A stretch of 64,000 nucleotides of DNA from Bostrychus sinensis (Eukaryota; Chordata; Actinopteri; Gobiiformes; Eleotridae): positions 27,109,206-27,173,205 of the forward strand of contig CM036252.1 in the NCBI GenBank assembly GCA_020698575.1. The letters run 5' to 3'. Under the pieces are notes generated by a model. The model was not told where the DNA came from and ran no database searches. It saw nothing but the letters and a program-made list of their open reading frames with translations. Below, in pieces: positions 10,640 through 22,043 of this stretch (the first letter of the stretch is position 1; each line of letters starts with the position of its first letter). The translations under genes and the position numbers were made by a program.

Positions 10640-11080
10640 ACAGAAACACTCCAATTCCCATCAGCCTCGGGAGCCAGCACTCCAGCACTTCCAGCTTGAG
10701 TCTCCCCTCGTCAGTCCGAGTCTGAGTCACGTGTGCGATGACGCAGTGGGGTCCTGACATGCGGAGTGGATGGAGTGAGAGGACGGCTATGGAAAAAGTT
10801 AAGTTTTGGAGTGAATTACTTGAAAGGATTTAACTGATTTCAATGCGTAATGGAGGATATTTACCGTTGGATGTGTTCAGGAGGTAGCGGCAATCGCGAG
10901 AGGCTACACGTCTCGTCTTTGCGGCGCTCGTGCTGCGCTGTGGCTGCTATGCCCGGGGCTCATTGGCACGGCCGTTTTATGGAAACCATGAAGGAGAAGA
11001 TTGAACTGTGGCACGAGCCGGGAACGAATCAGGGAACGGTGCAGTGGTTACGCGTTGTGGGAGTGGTAGGCATGTTTTTT
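10640..11080. other. unexplained GC- and CpG-richer block
   Basis: This block stands out from its AT-rich surroundings, with many CpGs (gcggcgctcgtgctgcgctg near 10921). An 81-codon open frame is present at 10850-11095, but it resembles nothing I know. It could be the inside of an undetected DNA transposon (several fish hAT elements have CpG-rich interiors) or a regulatory CpG patch. I cannot identify it. Confidence 0.3.
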
Positions 11081-11095
11081 TGTATATTTTACTGA

Positions 11096-11574
11096 ATAGG
11101 ATTACATGCTACTTGTGCCCAACAAGGCAGGTTGTCACAAGCATCATGCATGTTAGACTGAGTAGTGCTGTCATGAACAACAATTTAATTATGGTTAACA
11201 ACAGGCAGTGTCAACTTGCGTAGCATTCAAATATTCTTCTTCAGCAAAGGTCATCCCTGCCTAGTGTGCAGTGTTTTCCATGTTGGTTTGGCATAGGCTT
11301 TATGCCAATTGATGTAAACTTCTCCATTTATCCAGGTTTGTGACTGGCACACAGACTACATTGGGTGGATATGGGAAAGTAACATTTATCAGCTTAGAGA
11401 AGAAACATCAGTAAAAACCTGCTAAATCACCATTGGACTGGTTTGTAGTGGTGACTTTTAACAACAAATTGAGCAGCCAAAACATTTTAAAAAAAAATCA
11501 GGTATTATACTAATAGTTGAAACTATGAGTAGCAATTTATTGCTACAGGGAGCATTTTGCCACTTAGACAGCCG
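11096..11574. other. unassigned sequence
   Basis: No feature recognised. Confidence 0.35.
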
Positions 11575-11795
11575 TAGACAGGCTCAGTGAAAATTGATAC
11601 ATAACCCTCCATAGCACAGGCCAGTTAGCAAACCTGAAATCTCCATTGATCTGGACCAGGAGTTGGGTTCGATTCCCAGACTGGGCAGGGGGCCTTTCTG
11701 TGTGGATTTAATGTTGTCCCTGTGCCTGGATAGGTTTTCCATGGGTCCTCCAGTTTCCTTCACCAACCTAAAAGATGCATAATAGGCCAACGCTC
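11575..11795 (+). repeat. tRNA-derived SINE, degenerate
   Basis: The B box gggttcgattcccag lies near 11658, followed by 'gggggcctttctgtgtgga' and 'ctccagtttccttcacca'. This is the same family as the copies at 1 and 53790. The A-box region is poorly kept. Confidence 0.65.
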
Positions 11796-11804
11796 CAGCT
11801 AGGT

Positions 11805-11870
11805 ATTCTTAAATTGTTTATTATAGAAATTGTGGTCATTCTTAAATTGTTTATTATAGAAATTGTGGTC
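11805..11870. repeat. perfect 33-bp tandem duplication
   Basis: Two identical 33-bp units (11805-11837 and 11838-11870) begin with attcttaaattg and end with attgtggtc. The first bases of a third unit follow. There is no divergence between copies, so the duplication is recent. Confidence 0.95.
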
Positions 11871-12359
11871 ATTCAAAGTGATCTAACCTTGTACATAATT
11901 AAAAATAATATCTAAACTTCAAATGAGCTGAATACTGAATATTCAACCTTCCGCTAACCCACTTACACTCTTAAAATCACTGGTTTAGAGGTTACAGAGG
12001 AGGACTGTCGACATCTGACCATTCAAAACAAACACCAATGAGATATGAAGTTCTGCAGTCATGAATAAATAAATAAGGTATACACAAAAAGTATGGCATG
12101 TTTTTTTTCCCAAAAGTTGTCAAAATTCCAAAGTTGCTTTTAAAGTATAACTTCCTAACTCATTCATATTTCTTGTAAATAGCTGTCAACCGTCTCCACA
12201 TTGAATATCCCTATCTCCCTGTGCTTCAACATCCTTTCATTGCCATATTTATTTACCTGACCATATTACATTGTATATCACGCTGCCTGGTGTCAGTCAC
12301 TGTCACTCTCGTCTCCTCTGTTTTATTATTGGAGGATGTCCACACTTGGCCAGTGAGCA
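11871..12359. other. unassigned sequence
   Basis: AT-rich; nothing recognised. Confidence 0.35.
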
Positions 12360-12930
12360 TTAATAACCACAAGAGTGGAAGAATGGATGGATGGAGGAAA
12401 CGCCAAAGTTTGTGCAGGCTAATGAGGCTTCATTAACTTGAGCTAATTGGTGCTTTAACCTCTGGCTGCAGCTGTCGTGGCGCTTCTCCCCACTGCAGCA
12501 AAGGCTCATGGGAATCGGGGCATAGCAAGACGTCCTGTCCCGGTTCATTTTCACCTCCCCTACTTCCCTGACATCTCAAAACCAACATTTATATTTCTCT
12601 CGTCCGGTCTTTTTGACACACGCCAGTCACTCTCAGACTTAATTTGGAACAGTCAATGTCAGCCGAGGTGAAGGGAAAAAGGAAAGACGGCGTGCAGGGG
12701 CCAACCGGAGAGCCAGGACAGAGGAAAGGTGAACCTGAAGTATGGGTGCAGTTTGCATGATAATAACGCCAGACTTTTCCCCTCATCAAATTCAACAGAA
12801 GAACCAGCTGAAATGGATTGCGGGTGTCTTTTTGGCGCTGCCGGGCCGATGCTCTGAGTGAAAGAGTTGATAGATGCTTCTGCAGACCAATAAATGAGCT
12901 GCCAACTGCCCGAACTTCAGGGATAAACAA
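12360..12930. other. candidate conserved non-coding block
   Basis: Balanced, low-repeat sequence with homeodomain-like cores (ttgagctaattggtgc near 12437), a POU-like tttgcatgataat near 12752 and E-box-like motifs. There are no splice-bounded coding frames. Judged by eye; alignment to other fish is needed to support it. Confidence 0.25.
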
Positions 12931-13479
12931 CTATTTATAGGTGCCACTCTTATCTGCTGTCAGCTGGGGGGGAAAATGTATTGTGCAAACTGCTTTTAGT
13001 TAAAAATTATGTGGTGCTTTTATTACCAATATTACACTTTTAAATATGATGATGCAGTTTATTTAGTACTTAGTGTGCTAACTGGCTTCTCCAAACCTGC
13101 TCTGAAGGAAAGAATAACAGAAGTAAAAGACTTATTGATTACTGTAGGACCGTGCTAATCTTTAATATGAACCTGTAAAACCACAAAACCTTGAGTAAAT
13201 ATCATATAGTAGAAAAAAAAATACACACTTCAGGTGGTGATCCAACAAAAAGTAATCCCTTTTTCCACTGCCCATTACTGACCTTTCCATATAATGTCAC
13301 CCAAATCCAACAATTACCCTTTGCATTGTCTTTCTAGTATCCTAGTAGACCAACAAACTAATCAACAAACCAACCATTACTGAAAGACAAATTACCTCCT
13401 TGGTATAGTATGAAGTATGACAATGAAAATAAAAATTAATTGTTAATGTCATCGTCAGCTACGATGGACAACCAAGCAT
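12931..13479. other. unassigned sequence
   Basis: AT-rich; nothing recognised. Confidence 0.35.
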
Positions 13480-13860
13480 CCCACAGTCCTATGTTCCCAT
13501 ATTTTTAAGATTTCTTCTCAAAATTAGGGCCTATGTTCCTACATTTTTAGGATTTTTTTCTAAAATTTGGCTCCTTGTTCTCAGAGCCATATGTTCCCCA
13601 AATTTTGAAGATTTTTCTCAAAATAAGGCCCTATGGTCCCACAACTCTGTGTTACCACAATTCAAAATAAGGCCCTATGTTCCAATATTTCTAAGATTTT
13701 CTCAAAATAATGCTGTATGTTCCCAGAGCTCTATGTTCCTACATTTCAAAATTGGGCCCTTTGATCCCACCGCCATATGTCCCCACATTTTCCTCAAAAT
13801 TAGGCTCTATGTTTCCACAATTCCGTGTTCCTATATTTCTATTATTTTGGGTTAAGGAAG
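13480..13860. repeat. degenerate tandem array with 'TATGTTCCC' motif
   Basis: About eight repeats of (c)ctatgttccca followed by variations of 'acatttttaagatttttctc' and 'aaaataaggccc'. Motif starts lie near 13489, 13532, 13590, 13631, 13675, 13716, 13731 and 13809. Spacing is about 41-58 bp with one 15-bp interval, so the array is composite rather than strictly periodic. Units are diverged. The overlapping open frames are by-products of the repeat. Confidence 0.8.
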
Positions 13861-14058
13861 TGTTTGGGGTTAAAATGCAGCATTTACTGGAAAATAATCT
13901 TAGATATGTGGGAAAACAGGGCTGCGAGAACATAGATTTGCTCCTTTCCAAGCTATTGGGTTCCTGCACTTTGATAGTCAGCAAAATTCACTATCTAGTG
14001 TGTTTCTTAACAAAACCTCATCCTTTATGTTGGTTAATGTAATGCTGAAGACGATTTG
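13861..14058. other. short unassigned spacer
   Basis: Joins the tandem array to the LINE. Nothing recognised. Confidence 0.3.
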
Positions 14059-15436
14059 TAGGATCTAGGTTTGACTAAAACTTGCCATGTGTTTGCTCTC
14101 AAGTTAAGACTCCTGAAAGACTTCCCCTCTCTTACTCCACTCATCAATAGCATCATAAACACCTCCCTCAGCTCCGGTACTGTCCCTCCCACACTCAAAC
14201 TTGCCACAATCACACCTCTTCTGAAAAAACCTGGCCTGGATCCTGACAACCTGGACAACTTCCGACCCATTTCCAATCTCCCTTTCCTCTCCAAAATACT
14301 AGAACGTGCCATCTTCACCCAACTCCAGCAATAGCTCAGCATTCGACACCATTGATCACACCATCCTCCTCCACCGTCTACAGTCAATTGGCATCTCTGG
14401 CACAGCACTCTCCTGGTTCTCCTCTTACCTCTCTGACCGTCATCACTACGTTTTCATAAACAACTTCAAATCTCACACCTCCCCTGTCACCACCAGAGTT
14501 CCCCAAGGTTCAGTACTCGGCCCCCTCCTCTTCATCATTTACATGCTTCCCCTTGGCCACATCATTCGCCACCATGGTCTCCGCTTTCACTGCTATGCTG
14601 ATGACACACAGGTATACATCTCTACCAAATCCATCACCCCAGTCACTGTCTCCACCATTACAAACTGCCTCACTGATATAAAAACCTGGATGGACCACAA
14701 CTTTCTTAAACTAAACAGCAAAAAAACAGAACTTCTTATCACCGGACCCAAATCTCTCCTTCCTTCTGCTCAGGACTTCTCCCTCATCATCGAGGGCCAT
14801 GCTGTCACCCCATCTCCTTCCATTCGCAATCTCGGCATCATCTTGGACCCCACCCTCTCATTCAAGTCCCACATAAACCACATCACCAAAACATCTTTTT
14901 TCATCTCCGCAACATTCCAAGTCTCCGCCCCTCCCTCTCACAACCTACCGCAGAAGTCCTAATCCATGCTTTCATCACCTCCAGACTTGACTACTGCAAT
15001 AGCCTCTTATATGGTCTCCCCTCCACCCACCTTCAGAAACTGCAATACATCCAGAACTCTGCTGCCCGCCTACTCACCCACACCCGCTCCAGAGACCACA
15101 TCACCCCCGTCCTTAAACAGCTCTATTGGCTCCCCATACAATATCGTATCCAATACAATGTTCTCCTCATCACCTACAAGTCCCTCCATAGCTCCTCCTT
15201 ACCTTAATGATCTCCTCCGCCAGCACTGTCCCACCCGCCGCCTCAGATCAGCAGATACTAATCTCCTCACTCCCATTATCAGGACAAGGCACCGGACCAT
15301 GGGTGACAGAGCCTTCGCTGCAGCTGCCCCCGTCCTCTGGAACTCACTCCCACAACCCATCAAGAATTCGGACTCTTTACAAAACTTCAAATCAAAGCTA
15401 AAAACTCACCTGTTCAATCTTGCCTTTTCTTAAACT
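14059..15436 (+). pseudogene. L2/CR1-type LINE with RT domain, broken by deletion and frameshifts
   Basis: Same lineage as the copy at 7055 but longer. The N-terminal block ends in FRPISNLPFLSKILERA (about 14263-14313). A stop (tag) follows at about 14332, and the next block starts abruptly with AFDTIDHTILLHRL. The usual intervening finger segment of roughly 60 residues is missing. RT motifs then follow: GVPQGS-like RVPQGSVLGPLLF (about 14500) and the catalytic YADD (14594-14605) within HCYADDTQVY. A frameshift near 14910 and more between 15140 and 15200 break the thumb region. The end, LWNSLPQPIKNSDSL and LKTHLFNLAF, is at 15337-15430. The enzyme would copy LINE RNA into a nicked target; this copy cannot. 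Confidence 0.88.
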
Positions 15437-15533
15437 TTTTTTTTATTTTTTGGTATGTAAAGCGTCTTTGAGTGTCCAAAAAAGCGCTACATAAATTTGT
15501 TGAATTATTATATTATTATTATTATTATTATTG
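15437..15533 (+). repeat. LINE 3' UTR and (ATT)n tail
   Basis: 'gtaaagcgtctttgagtgtc' and 'aaaagcgctacataaat' lead into an ATT microsatellite. This is nearly the same ending as the LINE at 7055 and similar to the SINE tail at 16045. Confidence 0.85.
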
Positions 15534-15649
15534 AAAGCTTTATATAGACAATAAAACTCACTTGGCACAAGTGTTGCATGTACTGTCCCATGGTAATGGA
15601 TTTTATATAATTTTATATGATCATTTGAATAGCAAATATATATTGCAGG

Positions 15650-15780
15650 TGATAATGGCTCAGTAGGTTCAACACGGGTAGTCCATGTACCAAAAGGTTG
15701 GCATTTCGGTGCCAGCCTTTTGGACCTGGCAAGACACATGGGCAAGACACTTTACTGTGCTTTGGAGTATTGTCTTCGGT
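15650..15780 (+). repeat. tRNA-SINE fragment, second family
   Basis: Head 'aatggctcagtaggttcaac', followed by 'gtaccaaaaggttggcattt' and 'gggcaagacactttactgtg', typical of SINEs with the 'gggcaagacactt' body. It is truncated before the tail. Confidence 0.55.
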
Positions 15781-15814
15781 AGAAAGGCATCATATGTAAT
15801 GCCTGTATGTGTGT

Positions 15815-16088
15815 ATGGGCTGATGGTGGCGCAGTGGGTTAAGCATTTGCTCAGCAACCGGAAGCCAGTTCAAATCTCATCCGAAGCACATACTGTTGTC
15901 GTGTCCCTGGAGAAACACTCCACCTTGCCTATGTGTCAGTGTGGCTATGTGGTGGAGGTCGGAGGGGCTGTAGGGGCAGCTGTGGCTACAGAAGTAGCTT
16001 ACTATCATCGGGTGTGTCTGAGGAGTGAATGAATAATGCAATGTAAAGCACTATGGGTGCTATATAAATCTAAGGCATTATTATTATG
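15815..16088 (+). repeat. tRNA-SINE, second family, with LINE-like 3' tail
   Basis: The A box tggcgcagtgg (about 15827-15837) fits the Pol III consensus, and a B-box-like agttcaaatctc lies near 15868. The body 'gtcgtgtccctggagaaaca' follows. The 3' end 'atgtaaagcactatgggtgc' and 'tatataaatctaaggc', with an ATT tail, resembles the LINE ends at 7865 and 15455. This implies mobilisation by that LINE family. Confidence 0.75.
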
Positions 16089-17184
16089 TATAAATACATG
16101 TTGTTCCTCACAATAAAATAACTGAAAATGTATCGACCATTGGAATAGCATTGGTGAATTGTGGACTCTCTAGCTCAATGAAACATATGCACATGGATGA
16201 CTGAGCTTACTGTCTGTTCATGTCTATTACCAATTATCCAATGCGTTCCTTCTGAACTTCTAAAAGCACTAACGCAATATCAAAGTAGTGTTGCGTGTTA
16301 AGCTTGTGAATAAAGGGAATTGTTCTGAGTAAATCCAGAAGTGGGACAATTAGAGAGAATTTGGAATGTGTGTGTCTGATTGGGCTAAATTATTGATTTG
16401 GGTTTGAGCTCTGCAGTGCACAGGATCACAGGGTTGTCTGGCTGCATACAGCTGTTAGCTCTGCCATTAATCCTCGCATTCATCTCCATTCAGTATTCTG
16501 TCACCGTTCTCTCTCTCCCAAGCTCATTACCCCACCGCACATATCCATCCCAGGTGCAGCCAAGCATATAAGACTTTTGTTTCATTATTAATTTGCTTAT
16601 TTATTCATAGCATCAATAAAACACAGCACAGGGTTGAGAGGATGAGCCGTAGAATCAAAATAGGATCAACATACTGGGGTTTGAAGGAGATCAGACCTAG
16701 CACAAATTGCCGGGTGTTCTGTTAGCCTGGGTTAGCAAAGCCGTGGTTCATGAACAGTAAAGCCAATGAGGCGATATCTTGTGTATGGTGATCTGAGTCA
16801 TCGGTAGCGCCATCGGACTGACAAGGCCCGCGGAAGGAAGTGACTCAGGCTTTGAGAAGAGAACGCAGCTAAATCCAGGGATGAAAGCGACGGATGAATG
16901 ATGACACTGTTTAATACAAAGAACCAAGGGCAGCAGGCTGTGAATTCAAAGGCCTGAGCATAAAGGCATGTCTCAGCATTTACTGACAAGTCAATTCGAT
17001 CAGTTTCAAATAATATAACGATAAGAAAGTTGTACTGTACTACATGCAGCACGATCATCAACTATGTTCAGGTCTTATCTGAAAATGAGACCCTCTTACT
17101 TAAACATTTACATTCGGGTTTCAATATTATTAAAGAGGTTGGAATAAGTTACAGAATGCATGTGTTTAAATAAACATCTAGCTG
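16089..17184. other. unassigned sequence, partly conserved-looking
   Basis: No gene or bounded repeat. The part around 16380-16900 is repeat-free and compositionally balanced and may hold a non-coding element. This is a visual impression only. Confidence 0.3.
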
Positions 17185-17745
17185 ACTACTCACGGAATTG
17201 TAAAAAGTTTAGATACCTTTAAGTAACCTGTACAAACTGTGTTCACAGACAATGACTTGCAGTGATTTCCAGTACGGTCCTCAAAGGAGTGGTCTGTGTC
17301 TTTCAAGTGAAGGTGTGCTGCCAGCTCCGGTTCAATGGGGTTGGCCCTAGGGTGTTGGTATAGCTTCTCATGCAGGGGTTGTTTAGTTTCGGCAATGTGC
17401 ATTTCATTGTACCAAGGGACTTGCGTAGTCTTTAGGGTGAACCAATATCTGTCTGAGTGTATTAACAGGTTATAAATGAACTGAGATGTTATTTTGGTCA
17501 AAAATATATTCAGCTTCTCGGACAGGCCAGCTAAATATGAAATAACAATGTTGCTCCTTTTTGGTGCTAGTTCTTTAATGTCGTCTTTCTCAGCTCTTTG
17601 GCATTTAGGGAAGGCCCAGTTTGGATATCCACAGGTTCTGAGGGCTTGTCAGACATGTTGTTCTTACTCCCTCCTTCCTTCTGAGCTTGTGGGTACCTTT
17701 TGGGCTGTTTGCTGAATTGTCCTGATTTCACTGAGTTTACTTAAA
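17185..17745 (-). pseudogene. Penelope-like element relic: RT C-terminus and GIY-YIG endonuclease part
   Basis: The minus strand, split over frames, contains ALRTCGYPNWAFPK (about 17640-17600), an NIVISYLAGLSEKLN block (about 17550-17510), then after the linker HIAETKQPLHEKLYQH and HLHLKDTDHSFED (about 17400-17285). YxxETKQ..H and the HLHL..TxHSFED block are characteristic of the GIY-YIG nuclease of Penelope-like retroelements. This domain nicks the target DNA during retrotransposition. An in-frame stop and a frameshift in the RT part and loss of sequence after HSFED show a dead copy. Family assignment rests on recognised motifs, not on a search. Confidence 0.8.
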
Positions 17746-18179
17746 AACCTAGTCTAGATGACCTATATTTTAAACCTTTTTTGTTTTGAGTACATACAAT
17801 ACCAATAATAGAGAAAATTATGAGGACTCAGTTTGTAGGGACAGAAAGTGATGGAACTACAATGGCTCCCTCCATTGGATTATATGGAACTTTGCATGTG
17901 TTTACATGTCTAGTTTTTCAAGACGGACGGAAGAAGTTCCACTGTATCCCACAAAAAGTCCCTAAAAATGTTTATAACTGAACTGCTACATCACTCAATG
18001 CATAGAACATTTGCATTGACAAAAAGACAAAAGTTGCTTCAAGTGTTACTTTAGTGTAACTAAATAAAACATGGGCTTTACAGTACTGCTTGCAAAAACA
18101 GGTAGCAGGTGAAGATAAGTAACTTCCTATAGCCCCTTGTGTGGTTGCTCAGTAAATCCTGGCTCTAGTCCTCAGAGGA
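17746..18179. other. unassigned sequence
   Basis: Nothing recognised. Confidence 0.35.
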
Positions 18180-18440
18180 GAATAGCGCACTCATCACAGT
18201 CTGAGCCAGTGGCAGACAGTAACAGTATATCATCTTTATCTGCCCGTGCCAAGCTCCCACACATTCTCTCTCACTCCCAAATTAACACTGTGGAGCTGTT
18301 TATCATCGGATTCAATTAGAGCGTCCGAGGCGAGGAGATCAGAGCCTGCGGGACGGCCTTTTTAAACGGCCACAAAACAAATGAGCTGGAGTTCAAATGG
18401 TGACATTTAAATGAGAGGAATGAGGCTAACTGTCATCAGC
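18180..18440. other. candidate conserved non-coding block
   Basis: Repeat-free, with motifs such as tcggattcaattagagcg (18306-18323) and acatttaaatgag (18401). It has no plausible splice sites plus coding frame. Visual suggestion only. Confidence 0.22.
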
Positions 18441-19800
18441 AGAGTCTTCAGGCCAACTATTCAACACTTAGATTTATACTGCTCCATCTCTTTAAGTTTT
18501 TGTGTGAGCAAAAGTCATGGTGCCAAAGGTGGACATTCTTAATTTGACTTATTCACAATGATAAATGCACAGGGCATCAATTTAGCACACCATTGCCAAG
18601 AGTTATTTAAGTTCACATTGAAAGATGAGCAAGTAAACTGGAAATTCAACTCAGTGCCCATAGCTGTTAAATTTAGGAAAATACATGCAATATGAATATC
18701 CCACAAGACAGTATGAAGTTCAGCCAATGCCAATGGCAACCAGCTTCCAATAAAAAATTTAGACTATGATCTTCAACCAGCAGCTACAGAGACTAGTGGA
18801 CAAAATATGTATCTATATATAAATCTATTTATCCAAGAAACAGAAGTTAAATAAAGAAATACTGAAAAAGTAACAAAACATTTATGGCAGATGCGGATAC
18901 CCATTTTCTGTGCATTTTGTATTATCCGTCCATCACATGGCATGCAAAATCCAATAATAGTATTTGACCCTGGCCTCAGTATGGGCCAATGTGCTCTTAA
19001 CCTATGATATGTCAGTGTCAGCTCCACACTATCAAACTCAATCTGACTCACCAGGTTAAGAAGAACCATTTTGGTGGTTTTCCATAGAAAGTGTGAGCAG
19101 AAGCCAAGTATTTTAGGTACTTACATAGTAGGGGACTGGATAAAGGGAATGCCATGTCGTCATCAAACCTAAAACATGGCCAAACAAATGGGGGCGCGGT
19201 CAGGGGGAGGGGCTTCAGTACCCGGTATGGCAAAACTTTTTCAGAAATGGTTCTGAAGTGGAAAAGGTTACAAGGTAACAGTAGATGTAAGTAATTCATT
19301 CAACCACAGTAAGTCACACATGTTGTGTTGAGAGCTGGATAAAGAATTGTTTGAGTTCATTGAATTAAACACACCCTTCCCCTTTTAACCCCCGCCATAG
19401 ACCCACTGAACATGGTTTCCAGTTGCCGAGGTAAGTTATTCACGGTATCAGATCCCTATTGGATATCAAATTAGTTGTATCCAAGACTAGAAAATATATA
19501 CAGTATGAATTCATCAAGAAATATGACACTGAGCAATGCAAGATAAATCTACGCTTTTCTATGTGCTATCTCTGTGCTAATAATATCTCATCAAATTTTC
19601 TCAGTTATTCCATGTATGAATTGAGTGTAATTAAACACACACTTCACCATCTAAAAAGGTAATATCTGGATACATATTGAGATCTACAATATTTCAGAAA
19701 AGGTTGCAGTAGAAATGTTCAACATAGGCACATGGGAAATGAATAGCTGCAAATAATGCTTAATGTCCACTTGCACAGACTACCTGAACTGTACAAATAA
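18441..19800. other. unassigned sequence
   Basis: AT-rich; no coding or repeat signature I can name. Confidence 0.4.
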
Positions 19801-19802
19801 AA

Positions 19803-19960
19803 CATATTAGATTAGATTAATCTTTATTGTCTCCTTATGGAGAAATTTATTTTGGACAATCAATGGGCACACAGAAAAACAAAACAGTTCAATCACCACA
19901 TCCATACAACAAGTGAAAATTACCATGGATACTTGACAAAAGTTACAATACCAATTCATC
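19803..19960 (-). repeat. probable LINE or SINE 3' end, minus orientation
   Basis: Read on the minus strand it ends 'tctccataaggagacaataa' followed by 'agattaatctaatctaatat', a common form of fish retroposon tail with ATCTA repeats. There is no coding part. Confidence 0.4.
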
Positions 19961-20464
19961 AATAGTCAGTCTGAGGCACAAAACTGAAATGAAATGGCAT
20001 TGTGTGTGTTTAATCCAGAAGGATAACTACCACATCCCTAGGTAAGACGGAGACTGTCGTGTGTGCATTGTGGACCAGAGGAAGCCAGCTCTGTCCGTCT
20101 GCTTTGCCGATCACAGTGGAAGCCTTTAGGAGCCTGGCATTTAGCATGACTCCCCAAACTCATGAATCACCCACTCTTATTCATTCAGCATTCACACAGC
20201 AAACAGCCTGCAACGGCCGGGCATTTCAGAACACAGATGGGGCCAATAAACCCAATGGACTGGCTTCCATTTCTGTGAGCGCCCCCATCATAAAACTATG
20301 CTTGCGCCGTAGACAAACAAAATTAACAAGTGCATCGAAAGCTTTCAGACACCTTTCAAAGTAAAATAGAGGGTCATAAAGCTGAGCTGACTTGTTTCCA
20401 AAAGTCCCATTTGGATAATTAAAATCAAAACAATGACGACGCAGGTATTCCTCTACAATAAAAG
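19961..20464. other. unassigned sequence with a conserved-looking core
   Basis: The 20060-20360 part is balanced in composition and repeat-free. Open frames on both strands lack codon bias or splice sites. It could be a regulatory block. Confidence 0.25.
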
Positions 20465-20467
20465 CTG

Positions 20468-20612
20468 CAAGCATAACATTATGACCACAGACAAGCGAAG
20501 TGATTATCTCTTCATCATGGCACCTGTTAAAGGAAAAATGCTAGGAAACTTACAGGCTTGATTCAACAGACAAGCTACTAGGCAGGTGGTCATAATGTTA
20601 TGCCTGATCAAT
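20468..20612. mobile_element. short mariner-type MITE fragment
   Basis: Inverted ends gcataacattatgaccac (20471-20488) and gtggtcataatgttatgcc (20586-20604), continuing to 'tgatcaatgta' on the right. The interior 'gattatctcttcatcatggc' with 'acctgttaaaggaaaaatg' matches the start of a well-known fish mariner-like family. No transposase remains. Confidence 0.7.
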
Positions 20613-21050
20613 GTATGATTGGAAGTTCCAGCTCCCAGGTCAGCAAAGGTCAAGAGCAAGTTCACTTACGCAACCAATAAGCTCTAATCGTAGCTTCCAT
20701 TTTGCAGGAATTGGCCACAGGGAGCTCATTAGTGGCGTTGCGTGGTTGGTGCTGTATATTCTGTATGATTATGGTGCTCTGAAGGTGGAATGAGTCACCA
20801 ACAAAGGCAAACAGTGCAGATGATGTCAAAGGATATGCAAATAGCTTATTTCAGATTGGAGACATATACTTCAATGGTTAGACTTGAATAGACTGTCAAA
20901 GCAGAGCTACTCAACTAAAATAGAAAAAAAGTGTGGAAAGTTAAGTTTATTTTCATACAAAGTACTTTAGAATGTCTTTTTTTGGCAACAGCTAGTACCA
21001 CTAACCTGCAATGTCTACAAATGCTATAGCTACAAATATTTCAGTACTAC
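20613..21050. other. unassigned sequence
   Basis: Nothing recognised. Confidence 0.35.
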
Positions 21051-21054
21051 TAGG

Positions 21055-21410
21055 AAAATGACAATGGCTACTGCTGCTACTACTAGTGCTAGAACAGCCA
21101 CAGAATATGAGCTACAAATGGAAGTATGAATATTAATGACAACTACTGCTAATACCTTTACAACTAGTACCCCTGCTAGTGCTACAACTACAGATGTTTA
21201 CTACCTCTGCAGGACAGGACAACTGTTACTACCACTACTACTATTACTACAATGTACAACTTCTACTGCTAGTGTTACCCTCTTGAGTATCCTCTTCGCT
21301 ACACGATACCCCCACACAAAGTACTATAAAAACTTACCTAAGTAAAAGTAACATTTTTTTATTCCAAAAGTTACCAGTGTAAAAGTATATTTTAAAAAAT
21401 GTACTACATA
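21055..21410. repeat. degenerate ACY-trinucleotide array plus shared flank
   Basis: A run of gctactgctgctactactag-type triplets with substitutions extends to about 21300. A flank with 'acctaagtaaaagtaac' and 'gtgtaaaagtatattttaaa' follows. Related arrays with similar flanks lie at 36955, 46208 and 47033. The threonine-rich open frame is a by-product of the triplet. Confidence 0.7.
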
Positions 21411-22043
21411 GATAAAGTGCATGAGGTTACACACACTGTGCAGCAAGAGGGATCCGCATCAAAAGAAACAAAGGATTAGAGGTGTTTCAAGAGAGGAAAA
21501 GTGACCAGACGTATTGGGTGCCATTTTATACAGTTATAGAATGCTTTAAGTACACAGTATTTCAACATTTACAATGCACCTCACTGGATTGGACCAGAAT
21601 TGTTTATATTTGAACTTGCTGACTTTGAGCAATATAGGACTCCAGGCATTATGTGTATTATGAATTTCAAGGTTGTGTTTTTTTATATTCCATCAAGGTT
21701 ACACCAGTTTTTCATGCGGAGGGATTAGGTAATTAAAAATGTCCTTTAAACATCCAAAAGGTGATATCTGCTGTATGCATAAATATTGATATATACAATA
21801 TTTCATGCAAGGTCAAGCAAGAAAGGTTTATCATTGACAAATAAATAACTTACAAGAATGTAGAATAAATGTTCATATTGCATGTGATTCTCAACGGTCG
21901 TCCTTGGACCCATAGTTTTCACTCATTTTGTCGGGAACCACTTTTTACATATGCTTTGCAATCTTGTCCTCAATGTAATCTTAACCAGATTCAAAACTAG
22001 TCACAGTCTATACAAATCAGTCAGCTCATTTAACTGTTAATAT
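21411..22043. other. unassigned sequence
   Basis: Nothing recognised. Confidence 0.35.

Noticed and set aside
10850..11095. 81-codon open frame in the CpG-rich patch as a gene
   Set aside because: No recognisable domain, no splice sites, not similar to any family I know.
13649..14042. Overlapping open frames 13649-13855, 13710-14042 and 13739-13984
   Set aside because: They arise from the TATGTTCCC tandem array; both strands are open because the repeat lacks stops.
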